Positions 8,022-16,998 of a stretch of 50,394 nucleotides of DNA are shown in pieces. Location: the NCBI GenBank assembly GCA_902794035.1, contig CADBFN010000010.1, positions 1 to 50,394 of the forward strand, read 5' to 3'. The notes beneath the pieces were generated by a model. The model saw nothing but the letters and a program-made list of their open reading frames with translations. It ran no database searches and was not told the DNA's origin. Every line of letters begins with the position of its first letter. Within the stretch, counting starts at the first letter, position 1. Position numbers and translations under genes: made by a program. The DNA is from an uncultured bacterium. GTDB lineage: Bacteria > Cyanobacteriota > Vampirovibrionia > Gastranaerophilales > Gastranaerophilaceae.

Positions 8022-8861
8022 ATGATAAAACCTGATAAATTGAATTTTTTAACGGCAGGAATGCCTTTACAGACAGACAAAAGAGGGTATCAGTCAGCAT
8101 TTGAAATTTTAAAAGATATGGAGCTTGACGGACTTGAAGTTGAATTTGTGCATGGAGTCAGAATGTCTGACGATACAAGAAAATATCTTAAACAAATTTC
8201 TCGGGAACAAGGATTTATTTTAACTTCTCACGGACCTTTTTATATTAATTTAAATTCGAAAGAAGAAGAAAAAGTTGAAGCAAGCGTTCAGAGAATAATT
8301 GAAACTGCACAAGCTGCAAACGATTTTGGCGGTTACAGTATAACTTATCATGCCGCATTTTATATGGGCGGAGAAAAAGAAACTGTTTATCAGCAGGTTA
8401 AAAAACAAACTGCAAAAATCATTGAAGCACTGCAAAAAGAAAAAATTGATGTTTGGATCAGACCTGAAACAACAGGTAAAGCAACTCAATGGGGAGATTA
8501 TGAAGAAATTATCAGACTGTCAAAAGAGTTTGAACAAGTGTTGCCTTGCGTTGATTTCTCTCATGTTCATGCAAGAACAGGCGGAGAGTATAACACTTAT
8601 GATGAATTTTGTCTTATTCTAGACAGAATTTCAAAAGAACTCGGACAAAAAGCAATAGATAATTTCCATGCACATCTTGCAGGAATTGATTATACCCCAA
8701 AAGGCGAAAAACGACACCTGATACTTGAAGAATCAGATATGAATTACAAAGACCTGCTCAAAGCATTAAAGTCTTTTGGGGTAAAAGGTGCTTTAGTCTG
8801 TGAAAGCCCAAATATCGAAACAGATACAAAAATCCTCAGAGATTACTATTACTCTATATAA
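8022..8861 (+). CDS. Endonuclease IV-like TIM-barrel protein
   Basis: The 279-residue protein resembles the AP endonuclease 2/Nfo family, which cuts DNA 5' of abasic sites with three metal ions. Likely metal ligands appear in order: SHGPFYINL, YHAAFY, RPETTGK, VDFSHVHAR, FHAHLAG and VCESPN. In E. coli Nfo a DxH pair follows; here that place reads GEKRHLI, so the His is present but the Asp is not obvious. A DNA repair role is the best guess, but sugar isomerase-like relatives share the fold. It is the last gene of the run starting at 4154. Confidence 0.8.
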   Translation: MIKPDKLNFLTAGMPLQTDKRGYQSAFEILKDMELDGLEVEFVHGVRMSDDTRKYLKQISREQGFILTSHGPFYINLNSKEEEKVEASVQRIIETAQAANDFGGYSITYHAAFYMGGEKETVYQQVKKQTAKIIEALQKEKIDVWIRPETTGKATQWGDYEEIIRLSKEFEQVLPCVDFSHVHARTGGEYNTYDEFCLILDRISKELGQKAIDNFHAHLAGIDYTPKGEKRHLILEESDMNYKDLLKALKSFGVKGALVCESPNIETDTKILRDYYYSI

Positions 8862-8915
8862 AATACTGTTTATCCTGTGCTATAGCCGAGATTGTATCGG
8901 TATAAATCATATTTT

Positions 8916-8924
8916 TGATATAAT
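8916..8924 (+). promoter_or_regulatory. Extended -10 box just before mfd
   Basis: TGA-TATAAT (8916-8924) ends six bases before the mfd ATG at 8931. No Shine-Dalgarno sequence is present, again predicting a leaderless transcript. Confidence 0.65.
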
Positions 8925-8930
8925 ATTACT

Positions 8931-11900
8931 ATGTTTAAAATTAATGAAAACGACATACCGTATCCTTATGAACGATTCAGAGCAAGATTAAAAGACGGTG
9001 AGTCTTTTGCGGTAACAGGTCTGACGACTTTTTTAAGACTTTATCTGCTCTCAAAAATAAAAAATTACACTAAGAAAAAAGTTCTGATGATTACTTCAAC
9101 AGAGCAAAGTGCGTTGAAATACCAAAGTGATTTGAAAACTATCTTCGATTTGGATACAGAGATCATGCCTTTTCAGGATATTTCACCTTATGAAACCGTT
9201 AATCCGAATTTATATGACTACGCAAAGCAAATTGAATTACTATTATCAAAACCAAATATTGTTATTTGTCCTGTAAAATCATTACTTGAAAAATTCCCAA
9301 ATTCTGATTTTTTCAAAAAAAACAGTTTTAAAATAAAAGTCGGAGATACCCTTGATTTGGGTAAACTTGCAAAAAAACTTGTGAATTTGGGATATAAAAA
9401 AACTACAATGGTTAGTGACATCTCAGAATTCAGTATTAGAGGAGATATTGCAGATATTTATTCCCTGAACTCTCACCCTGTGCGAATTGAATTGTGGGGA
9501 GATGAAGTTACGGATATAAGATATTTTGATAATGAAACACAAAAATCTGTAGAAAAAACAAAAGAAACTACCATTTACCCGATATACAAATTTATAACCG
9601 CAGGACAGGAAGAACTTGTACAGGCTTTGCAGGGGGAAACAGAAGATGATATTCCTGAAGAAAACTATTTTGAAGGAATAGAAGTTTATCAAAATTATTT
9701 CAATAAAAATTTGACAGGAATTTTGGATTATTTTAAAGATTACACCTTAGTTTTTGATGAAACGACAGAAATTTATTCGAAATATGAATTACTTGATGAA
9801 GAATCAGATAAAAGACTTGAAGAAAATTTAAAACAAGGTTTGATTAATAAAATTAACGAAGAAGATAGCATTTGCAATCATTATTCATATGAAGAATTTT
9901 TGCGTAAAACATCTTATTTTCAAAAAATCGGTTTTAATAATTTTATAGACGGAAGCATGTTTGATTTGATTGAATTTAATGCTCAGCCATTAAGGAACTT
10001 TGAAGCGAATTTAGAAGATATCTCAAATTATATAAAAGAGCATGCCGATTTTAAAATAATAATTGCGACAAACTATCCTGAACGAGTAAAAGAAATACTT
10101 TCCGAAAAAGAAATTTATAATATAGATTACGAACCCGCAACTGTATGTGGAGGCTGCATTTTAGAAGATTTCAGAACAATAATAATCACTGACCGTGAAA
10201 TGTTTAACAAACGTCCAAAGGAAGTAACTTCTGCTAAAAAGTCATATTATAAAGAAAAACCTGAATTTATCGAAAATATTAATGATATTAAAATCGGTGA
10301 ATATGTTGTTCATACAATTCATGGTTTGGGAATATACAAAGGCTTGTCAAAACAGGAAATTGACGGGCAGCTTAAAGATTATCTTACTATTGAATATGCA
10401 AACAAAGACAGATTGCATATTCCTGCCGAACAAATCAATCTTTTGTGCCGTTACAGAGGCTCAGGAACTGCAAAACCGAAATTATCAAAAATGGGCGGCA
10501 GAGATTGGGAAAACACAAAAACTAAAGTTAAAAAAGCAGTTGAAACAGTTGCGTATGACCTTCTGAGATTATATGCAAGACGTAAAATGCAGGGAGGAAT
10601 TGAATTTTTACCTGATACAAACTGGCAGATAGAAATGGAAGAAGCATTTGAATACACCGAAACTCCTGATCAGTTAAAAGCTATCACAGAAGTAAAATCT
10701 GATATGGAATCTTCTCAGCCTATGGACAGACTAATTTGCGGAGATGTGGGTTTTGGCAAAACAGAAGTTGCAATGCGTGCAATATTTAAAGCCATAACTT
10801 CAGGTAAACAGGCTGCCGTAATTGTACCTACAACAATTCTTGCTCTCCAGCACTATCAAACAATGGAAGAACGATTCAGACCATTTGGAGTAAAAGTTGA
10901 ATTATTATCAAGATTCAGAACACCAAAAGAACAAAAAGAAACAATTAAACATCTTGCAACAGGTGAATGTGATGTTGTTGTCGGGACTCACAGACTTTTA
11001 CAAGACGGTATTGTATTTAAAGATTTGGGAATACTTGTCATTGATGAAGAACACCGCTTTGGAGTCCGTCACAAAGAAAGATTAAAACAACTGCGGGAAA
11101 ATATTGATATTCTTTCAATGTCTGCAACTCCTATTCCAAGAACACTCTATATGTCACTTTCTGGAATAAAAGATATTTCATTAATTAATACTCCGCCTAA
11201 AAACAGACTGCCAATTAAGACATATGTCGGGAATTGGGATGAAAACATGGTCAGAAATGCCATAAATCATGAAATAGACAGAGAAGGACAGGTATTTTAT
11301 CTTTATAATCGCGTTGAAACAATAATGGAGATGAAAACTCTTTTACAAAGAATCGTTCCAAATGCAAGAATTGCGGTCGGGCATGGTCAAATGGATGAAA
11401 AAGAACTTGAAGAAGTTATTGTTAATTTTGCTAATCACGAATATGATATTTTACTTGCAACAACGATTATAGAAAACGGAATTGATATTCCAAATGCCAA
11501 TACAATGATTATTCATGGTGCTGACAGATTTGGACTTGCACAGTTATATCAACTTCGCGGACGTGTAGGCAGAAGTGAAAGGCAGGCTTATTGTTACTGT
11601 TTTTACAAACGCAGCAAAGAATTATCAAAAGACGCAACAGACAGACTAAAAGCTATAAAAGAATTCACCACATTAGGAAGCGGCTATCAAATAGCAATGA
11701 GAGATGTTGAAATCCGCGGAGTCGGGAATATCTTAGGAACAAAGCAGCATGGGCACATGGTCAATGTAGGTTTTGACACATATTGCGAACTATTGGAAGA
11801 AGCTGTAAAAGAGCTTCAGGGCGAAAAAATAAATAAAACACAACCTACGATTGTGGATATTAATATTACTGCATATATTCCTGATGAATGGGTTGGCTCA

Positions 11901-12317
11901 TCAGAACAAAAAATGATTGAATATAAACGTCTGGCGGATGTAAAAACAGAAACAGAACTTGATTATATAGTTGAGGAATGGAAAGACAGATTTTCAAAGC
12001 CGCCTGAATCTGTCGAGAATTTAATCAAGTTAATCAGATTACGTCTAAACGCAACTGATATAAGGATAAGTGCAATCAGAGAAACACAAGATAATATAAG
12101 AATTTATACACCATACTCAAAAGCGGAATGGAATCTTGTATCAAAAACTCTACCATCAAATATCTCAAGGAAAATAAAATTTACAATAGCTCCAAAGACT
12201 TGCACAGAGGGAACTTCCATTTTAATTTTTGACACATCTTATGTAAATTTTGATGAAATATTTAACATTTTGAATGATTTGTTTTATTATATACGCAAGG
12301 TTAGTTACGAATATTAA
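8931..12317 (+). CDS. mfd: Transcription-repair coupling factor Mfd
   Basis: At 1128 residues this is full length. Mfd removes stalled RNA polymerase and recruits UvrABC. The order is UvrB-like N-terminal modules, RNA polymerase-interacting domain near 450-520 (IGEYVVHTIHGLGIYKG opens it), SF2 helicase lobes, then the C-terminal TRCF domain. Walker A is GDVGFGKT at residues 604-611 and the Walker B box DEEH is at 705-708. SATPIPRT and the RGRVGRS box are both present. The ATG at 8931 is chosen because it matches the family start and follows the -10 box directly. The foldase gene starts 19 nt after its stop. Confidence 0.98.
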   Translation: MFKINENDIPYPYERFRARLKDGESFAVTGLTTFLRLYLLSKIKNYTKKKVLMITSTEQSALKYQSDLKTIFDLDTEIMPFQDISPYETVNPNLYDYAKQIELLLSKPNIVICPVKSLLEKFPNSDFFKKNSFKIKVGDTLDLGKLAKKLVNLGYKKTTMVSDISEFSIRGDIADIYSLNSHPVRIELWGDEVTDIRYFDNETQKSVEKTKETTIYPIYKFITAGQEELVQALQGETEDDIPEENYFEGIEVYQNYFNKNLTGILDYFKDYTLVFDETTEIYSKYELLDEESDKRLEENLKQGLINKINEEDSICNHYSYEEFLRKTSYFQKIGFNNFIDGSMFDLIEFNAQPLRNFEANLEDISNYIKEHADFKIIIATNYPERVKEILSEKEIYNIDYEPATVCGGCILEDFRTIIITDREMFNKRPKEVTSAKKSYYKEKPEFIENINDIKIGEYVVHTIHGLGIYKGLSKQEIDGQLKDYLTIEYANKDRLHIPAEQINLLCRYRGSGTAKPKLSKMGGRDWENTKTKVKKAVETVAYDLLRLYARRKMQGGIEFLPDTNWQIEMEEAFEYTETPDQLKAITEVKSDMESSQPMDRLICGDVGFGKTEVAMRAIFKAITSGKQAAVIVPTTILALQHYQTMEERFRPFGVKVELLSRFRTPKEQKETIKHLATGECDVVVGTHRLLQDGIVFKDLGILVIDEEHRFGVRHKERLKQLRENIDILSMSATPIPRTLYMSLSGIKDISLINTPPKNRLPIKTYVGNWDENMVRNAINHEIDREGQVFYLYNRVETIMEMKTLLQRIVPNARIAVGHGQMDEKELEEVIVNFANHEYDILLATTIIENGIDIPNANTMIIHGADRFGLAQLYQLRGRVGRSERQAYCYCFYKRSKELSKDATDRLKAIKEFTTLGSGYQIAMRDVEIRGVGNILGTKQHGHMVNVGFDTYCELLEEAVKELQGEKINKTQPTIVDINITAYIPDEWVGSSEQKMIEYKRLADVKTETELDYIVEEWKDRFSKPPESVENLIKLIRLRLNATDIRISAIRETQDNIRIYTPYSKAEWNLVSKTLPSNISRKIKFTIAPKTCTEGTSILIFDTSYVNFDEIFNILNDLFYYIRKVSYEY

Positions 12318-12336
12318 AAAAGAAAGAGGGATATAT

Positions 12337-13464
12337 ATGAAGACAACAAAACTAATAGCAACATTATTAGTTGCAGGAATGTTATTTACAGGATGCGGAG
12401 TAAAAAATTCCCAAGCTATTATCAAAGTAAATGATACTGTCATTACCCAAAATGATTTTGATAAATTAATGGATAAACAAATTGCAAGTTCTCCATTTGC
12501 AAAGATGGGAATGGATATTAAAAATGACAAAGATAGTGTTTTGTATGTTATGACAGAAAGAGCTGTTGTAACTCAATTAATTATTGACAAACTATTAGAT
12601 CAGGAAGCAAAAAACAGAGGAATTAAAGTCTCAAACAAAGAAGCAGATGAAGCTATTGACAAAATTATTGATAAATTAGGCGGCAAAGATAACTTGGCAA
12701 AATTATTAAAAGAAAATAATGTCAGTGCAAAACAATTTAAAGAAGACATCAAAACTCAGGTAAAACTACAAAAACTTGCCCGTACCGCAGGGAATGTAAA
12801 AGTTTCAGATAAAGAAGTGAAAGATTTTTATAATAAAAACATCAAAAATTTTAAACATGGCGAACAAGTAAGAGCTTCTCACATATTACTTATGACAGAC
12901 GAAAATCTTATAGGACAGGATATCAGAAATAATTCCAAAAAAGAATTAACTGACGACGAATTACAAAAAAAAGTTAAAGATAAAATCAAAGAAAACGGTC
13001 AGTTATCAAATAAATTAGCAGAAGAATTAAAAGCTGACAGCTCTAAATTCGCAAAATATGCAAAAAAATATTCTCAGGACAGTGCATCTGCGCAAAATGG
13101 CGGGGATTTAGGTTTCTTTGAAGCAAAAAATATGGTACCTGAATTTTCAAAAGCTGCATTCGGAGCAAAACCAAATACAGTAGTCGGACCGATACAAACA
13201 CAATTTGGTTATCACATTATCTTTGTTACAGACAGAAAAGCTGCAGGAACAGAATCTTTTGAAAAAGTTAAAAATAATTTAAAAGAAAGTCTGGCAAATG
13301 AAAAAGAACTTAAAGCTATAGATGACATTGTTAATGCCGCTAAGAAAAAAGCTAAAATTGAATTCATAGATAAACAATATAATCCTGATGAACTCACAAA
13401 AAAGCTGACAGAACAATTACAAGGTATGCAGCAGGAAATAAACAAACAAAATAAAGCAAAATAG
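12337..13464 (+). CDS. PrsA/SurA-like peptidyl-prolyl isomerase lipoprotein
   Basis: The 375-residue protein begins MKTTKLIATLLVAGMLFTGCG, with a lipobox-like FTGC and Cys at about residue 20. A SurA-like N-terminal helical domain (about 25-170) is followed by a parvulin domain: VRASHILL near residue 180, then QNGGDLGFF and the closing QFGYHIIFV. A charged Lys/Glu helix is inserted between the first parvulin strand and the rest (about 190-240). It probably folds exported proteins. An AGAGGG site precedes the ATG at 12337. An upstream in-frame start inside mfd is rejected because it would precede the signal peptide. Confidence 0.9.
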   Translation: MKTTKLIATLLVAGMLFTGCGVKNSQAIIKVNDTVITQNDFDKLMDKQIASSPFAKMGMDIKNDKDSVLYVMTERAVVTQLIIDKLLDQEAKNRGIKVSNKEADEAIDKIIDKLGGKDNLAKLLKENNVSAKQFKEDIKTQVKLQKLARTAGNVKVSDKEVKDFYNKNIKNFKHGEQVRASHILLMTDENLIGQDIRNNSKKELTDDELQKKVKDKIKENGQLSNKLAEELKADSSKFAKYAKKYSQDSASAQNGGDLGFFEAKNMVPEFSKAAFGAKPNTVVGPIQTQFGYHIIFVTDRKAAGTESFEKVKNNLKESLANEKELKAIDDIVNAAKKKAKIEFIDKQYNPDELTKKLTEQLQGMQQEINKQNKAK

Positions 13465-13490
13465 AGCAAAAAATAAATAACAAAGAACAA

Positions 13491-13520
13491 AAAATCCCAA
13501 ACAAATGTTTGGGATTTTTA
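13491..13520. terminator. Bidirectional terminator
   Basis: AAAATCCCAAACA (13491-13503) pairs with TGTTTGGGATTTT (13506-13518) across a very short loop, with A and T runs on both sides. It ends the foldase transcript. Its right arm touches the stop codon of the convergent membrane protein gene. Confidence 0.8.
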
Positions 13521-14276
13521 TTTCAGATAATATTTTTTCAAAATTTCTGCTAATCCTTTATAATAAACAAGATTAAGAATCATCTGTATATAAGAACTTA
13601 GACTTAAAACAAACAATATACAAAGAATTTGCTGTTCTCTTGAATTTACATATGAAACGAACGAAAAAATAATTCCGGAGATTATGAAAAAAACGAACCC
13701 TGCAAACAAGTACTGAACTAAAAATAACGCTGCAGGTACAAATGTTTTACTCATTAATTTTACTATTGTACTCGGATTAAATATTTGTTTACTATAGCTA
13801 AAATCTTTGGCAAAAATTATAAATACCATATTAACAAAAGGCAATAATATAAGAATCAGTATAATATATGCAAAAAATTCCAGTCTGTTTATTGTAAATA
13901 AAAAATAGCCCAATAATAACGCCAAACCAACATATACACTCCATATAAACATAACAGGGAATGTTTTTAAAAATATCGGGAAACAATCCATAGATATTGA
14001 AGCTAACTCTGTTTCACTACTATCAAAACATTCATGAGCAAATTTGAATAAATACCCCGAAAAATAAATAAACAACATAATTCCGGTTAAAGCAAATATT
14101 ATCACTTCACCTTCAGACGGAGCGGCAAAAACAGAATATAATGTGTTCCCTGTGAAAGCAGATACAACCTGATTTGCAGAAATTATCATAATGCCAATCA
14201 GCGAAAAAATTCCTAATTGTGCAATCAAATTACTTTTACCTGTATAAAGCTCTTTTATAATTTTAAAAATATTCAT
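13518..14276 (-). CDS. Multi-pass membrane protein of unknown function
   Basis: The 252 residues contain about six hydrophobic segments: about 20-40, 62-82, 108-128, 132-152, 178-203 and 213-233. The N-terminus (MNIFKIIKELYTGKS) looks like a cytoplasmic amphipathic lead. I do not recognise the family; the layout is similar to small membrane proteins of the DUF4013/YciC kind but I cannot confirm it. It is the last gene of gmk-coaBC-Nif3-like, 9 nt after the Nif3-like stop. No ribosome binding site is visible, so it may rely on coupling. Confidence 0.75.
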   Translation of the reverse strand: MNIFKIIKELYTGKSNLIAQLGIFSLIGIMIISANQVVSAFTGNTLYSVFAAPSEGEVIIFALTGIMLFIYFSGYLFKFAHECFDSSETELASISMDCFPIFLKTFPVMFIWSVYVGLALLLGYFLFTINRLEFFAYIILILILLPFVNMVFIIFAKDFSYSKQIFNPSTIVKLMSKTFVPAALFLVQYLFAGFVFFIISGIIFSFVSYVNSREQQILCILFVLSLSSYIQMILNLVYYKGLAEILKKYYLK

Positions 14277-14285
14277 ATAAAAATT

Positions 14286-15002
14286 CTATATCAAAACAAA
14301 CGGACTGTATTCATCTGCATAAACTATTTTTACATCATTACCGATAATTTTTGCAAACACAGGCAAAATAAGTATTTCGCTTTCAAAATGTCCGATATCA
14401 TATACGACAATACTACTATCTAATGCCGTATGAAATTTCAAATCGCCTGTAACAAGACAATCTGCACCAAATTCTTTCGCATCTTTTATAAATTCGCTTC
14501 CTGAACCGGCACAGAATGCAATTCTTTTCAGTTGCTCAACACGCTTATTATTTATAATTCTTGCATTTGGGGAAATTGGTTTTATTAGTTTATTAAACTC
14601 CGCAACAGTTGTTTTATAATCTATAATTCTTAAAAAATCATGTTCAACAGATATTTTATAATTGTTTAATCCAAGTTTTTCAATAATTGTATCTGTTGTA
14701 CCGCCCTGTGCTTTGTCCATATTAGTATGCGCACAATAAATATTAATTTGGGGAACATAAGATTCTGAAACAAGTTCAGAATGACAATTAATCCAAAACA
14801 TTGGGTGATGGGAAATTATCAAATCGCAATTTTGCTCTTTTGCCTGTTTGATAATATCATCTGTAACTGTCAGGCAAAGCATAATTTTATTAATTTCGTC
14901 ATAACCTTCAACATCAACCGCCCACCCGGAACAATCCCAATCTTCCTGAGTTTCAGTGGGCGCAAAATCTTCTATACGCTTTGCTATTTTGTACTTATCC
15001 AT
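14286..15002 (-). CDS. Nif3-like dinuclear metal centre protein with inserted repeat peptide
   Basis: This is a Nif3/YbgI family protein; the family forms rings with two metal ions per subunit, and its physiological reaction is unsettled. Visible motifs are EDWDCSGW (usually EDWDNVGL), ISHHPMFW and CAHTNMDKAQGG, and near the C-terminus the YDIGHFESE stretch (metal-binding His and Glu). At residues 73-81 it reads CHSELVSES, encoded by a palindromic repeat at 14762-14785 and replacing the usual segment between HHP and the Y-x-AHTN strand. The frame stays open and the other metal motifs are intact, so it may still work. It overlaps the coaBC 3' end by 19 nt. Confidence 0.88.
   Translation of the reverse strand: MDKYKIAKRIEDFAPTETQEDWDCSGWAVDVEGYDEINKIMLCLTVTDDIIKQAKEQNCDLIISHHPMFWINCHSELVSESYVPQINIYCAHTNMDKAQGGTTDTIIEKLGLNNYKISVEHDFLRIIDYKTTVAEFNKLIKPISPNARIINNKRVEQLKRIAFCAGSGSEFIKDAKEFGADCLVTGDLKFHTALDSSIVVYDIGHFESEILILPVFAKIIGNDVKIVYADEYSPFVLI
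14762..14785 (-). repeat. Palindromic repeat encoding CHSELVSES
   Basis: On the plus strand ATTCTGAA-ACAAG-TTCAGAAT is an inverted repeat followed by GAC. On the coding strand it is translated in frame as C-H-S-E-L-V-S-E-S inside the Nif3-like gene. I recall this same peptide and DNA word recurring as a dispersed repeat in unrelated bacteria; that memory needs a database check. Confidence 0.7.
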
Positions 15003-16204
15003 TCCAGAATTTTCCTTGCAATAATTTTTTTAGGTGCTTTTTCTAATTTGGTAATATTACCATTTTTATCTAAAATTGTAACTTCATTTTCATCAGAATT
15101 AAACCCAATATCCTTGCGGGAAATATCGTTTGCGATCAAAAAATCGCAGCCTTTTTTCTCAATTTTTGCTTTTGCATTTTCAAGTAAGTTTTCTGATTCC
15201 GCGCAAAAACCTACAATAATACAATTGCGTTCTCTCGCCCCTTTGGGGAGAGGGTAAGGGTGAGGGGCTAATTTCTTTTGGCACAAATCTGCCAAAATAT
15301 CGGGGTTTTTAACAAGTTCAAGGGTAATTGTATCTTCATCCCCTTTTTTGATTTTTTGTTCGGATTGTTCTTTTACTCTGTAATCAGCAACCGCAGCAGC
15401 CATAATTACATAATCTGCTGTTTCAAATTCTTTTTCAACTGCTTCTTTCATTTCAAGTGCTGATTTTACTATTACTTTTTTAAACGGGACTTCAAAATCT
15501 TTTGTAGTAATAAATACAACTTCCGCCCCCATATCATAAGCCGATTTTGCAAGTGCCAATCCCATTTTACCTGATGAATAATTTGAAATATAGCGAACCG
15601 GATCAATTTCTTCTATTGTTCCGCCTGCAGTAATTACAACTTTTTCCCCTTTTAATGTTTCACTGTAATTTAAGGCTTCATCAACTGCATTGTATATTTT
15701 TTTTAATGAACAAAGTCTGCCTTTACCATTATATCCGCAAGCCAAAAAACCTTCCTCAGGAGGCAAATATTCTATTCCCCTTGCCTGCAGTGTTTTAAGA
15801 TTTTTTTGTACCGATTCATTTTGCCACATGTTACAATTCATAGCCGGAGCAATAATCATTTTTTTTGAAAATGCACAGGCAACAGAAGTGAGCAAATTAT
15901 CTGCAATTCCTTGTGCGATTTTGCCTATTGTATTCGCAGTTGCAGGTGCAATAAGCATAATATCTGCCCAATCAGATAATGAAATATGTTCAGGCTTCCA
16001 GTTTTGCGGAGTAAATTCACCTTCATAAACTTCATTTTGACTCAAATTTTGCAGAGTTAATTTTGTGACAAAATTCAAGGCATTGGGAGTGCAGATTATT
16101 TTAACTTCTGCTCCTGATTTTTTAAAATCACGAATTAGACTGCAAATCTTATATGCAGCAATTCCGCCCGTTATACCTATTAAAATGTGTTTATTTTGCA
16201 TCAT
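14984..16204 (-). CDS. coaBC: Bifunctional CoaBC (phosphopantothenoylcysteine synthetase/decarboxylase)
   Basis: This enzyme makes 4'-phosphopantetheine for coenzyme A in two steps. The flavin-dependent decarboxylase domain (about 1-185) shows GITGGIAAYK, the catalytic His73 in EHISLSDWAD, PAMNCNMW and the Cys loop GFLACGYNGKGRL. The synthetase domain follows from ITAGGTIEEIDPVRYISN with KNPDI near residue 305. Between KNPDILADLCQKK and NCIIVGF about 14 extra residues (LAPHPYPLPKGARER) are inserted in frame by a repeat. They fall before the conserved strand leading to the E-x-EN-L-L-ENA motif. The gene overlaps gmk by 14 nt and the Nif3-like gene by 19 nt. No rpoZ lies between gmk and coaBC. 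Confidence 0.95.
   Translation of the reverse strand: MMQNKHILIGITGGIAAYKICSLIRDFKKSGAEVKIICTPNALNFVTKLTLQNLSQNEVYEGEFTPQNWKPEHISLSDWADIMLIAPATANTIGKIAQGIADNLLTSVACAFSKKMIIAPAMNCNMWQNESVQKNLKTLQARGIEYLPPEEGFLACGYNGKGRLCSLKKIYNAVDEALNYSETLKGEKVVITAGGTIEEIDPVRYISNYSSGKMGLALAKSAYDMGAEVVFITTKDFEVPFKKVIVKSALEMKEAVEKEFETADYVIMAAAVADYRVKEQSEQKIKKGDEDTITLELVKNPDILADLCQKKLAPHPYPLPKGARERNCIIVGFCAESENLLENAKAKIEKKGCDFLIANDISRKDIGFNSDENEVTILDKNGNITKLEKAPKKIIARKILEWISTK
15231..15268 (-). repeat. GC-rich palindromic repeat encoding HPYPLPKGARE
   Basis: The segment is far richer in G and C than its surroundings and contains CTCTCGCCCC-TTT-GGGGAGAGG, a near-palindrome. It is read in frame in coaBC as LAPHPYPLPKGARER. 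I recall the PHPxPLPKGARE peptide as a typical translated dispersed repeat in many bacteria; this is memory, not a search. Confidence 0.7.
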
Positions 16205-16751
16205 TTGATTTTACTATTCTTTCAATTTCTTCAACTGCACGATCTATGTTGTCATTAATCACAACGTAATCGTATTTTTCAGAACGTTCAAGTTCTGTTT
16301 TTACTTGCGCCAAACGTTTTTGAATAGTTGATTCATCTTCTGTATGACGACCGCGCAGGCGTTGTTCAAGTTCTTCCACACTAGGCGGAGCTATGAAAAT
16401 TAAAACAGCCTCAGGCATTTTTTCTTTAACCTGCAAAGCTCCATTTGTTTCAATTTCCAAAATTATGTTATAGCCTTCTTCAAATTTTTGTTTTATATAT
16501 TTTTTCTTTGTACCGTAATAATTTTCAGCAAATTGCGCATGTTCTAAAAACTTATCATCCTTGATATTTTGCTCAAATTTTTCTTTCGTCAAAAAGAAAT
16601 AATGAACACCGTCAATTTCTCCCTGACGGGGTTTTCTTGTTGTGCAGGAAACAGAAAGAATAAAGTCTTTATTTCTTTCCATAAATTTATTTATAACGGT
16701 GCCTTTGCCTACACCTGAACACCCTGATATTACAAACAATTTTTTATTCAT
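16191..16751 (-). CDS. gmk: Guanylate kinase
   Basis: This 186-residue enzyme phosphorylates GMP to GDP with ATP. The P-loop is SGCSGVGKGT at residues 9-18. The GMP-binding region follows with TTRKPRQGEIDGVHYFF, the ILEIETNGALQV strand (usually ILEIDVQGA) and the RLRGRHTEDE lid. The length is slightly short of the usual 200-210. The ATG at 16751 is preceded by six bases and then an extended -10 box, with no Shine-Dalgarno site. It heads the operon continuing into coaBC, the Nif3-like gene and the membrane protein gene. Confidence 0.96.
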   Translation of the reverse strand: MNKKLFVISGCSGVGKGTVINKFMERNKDFILSVSCTTRKPRQGEIDGVHYFFLTKEKFEQNIKDDKFLEHAQFAENYYGTKKKYIKQKFEEGYNIILEIETNGALQVKEKMPEAVLIFIAPPSVEELEQRLRGRHTEDESTIQKRLAQVKTELERSEKYDYVVINDNIDRAVEEIERIVKSNDAK

Positions 16752-16757
16752 GGATTA

Positions 16758-16766
16758 ATTATAGCA
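16758..16766 (-). promoter_or_regulatory. Extended -10 box for gmk, predicted leaderless start
   Basis: On the minus strand TGC-TATAAT ends six bases before the gmk start codon at 16751. The same spacing is seen before mfd and several other genes here. Confidence 0.65.
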
Positions 16767-16769
16767 TGA

Positions 16770-16902
16770 AAGTGAATACGTGAATAAGTGAATAAGTTCT
16801 TTACATTTATTATTATTTTAAAAATCGGACTTTAATTACAATATCAATAATCCGAAATGGACTTGATCCTTTGTCACTTTATCACTTGGTCACTCATTCA
16901 TT
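16770..16902. repeat. GTGAAT-type imperfect inverted repeat element
   Basis: GTGAATACGTGAATAAG at about 16772 faces a run of CACTTTATCACTT and TCACTCATTC at 16874-16900. The two arms are imperfect reverse complements, separated by about 80 bp. This resembles small non-autonomous repeat elements. A similar element precedes ispE at 38161-38265. It fills most of the 247-bp gap between gmk and groES. Confidence 0.45.
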
Positions 16903-16949
16903 CCAAAACATTAATTTTTCCTTAACTTTCTCAAAAAATAATAAAAACT

Positions 16950-16959
16950 GTTATATAAA
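16950..16959 (+). promoter_or_regulatory. Possible groESL -10 region
   Basis: TGT-TATATA is followed by AAT about 40 nt before groES. No convincing -35 box and no CIRCE operator (TTAGCACTC-N9-GAGTGCTAA) is visible between 16752 and 16998, so classical HrcA control is not supported by the sequence. Confidence 0.35.
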
Positions 16960-16998
16960 TGTAGAGTAAAGTTAATGTGTAAAGAAGGAGAAAATATT

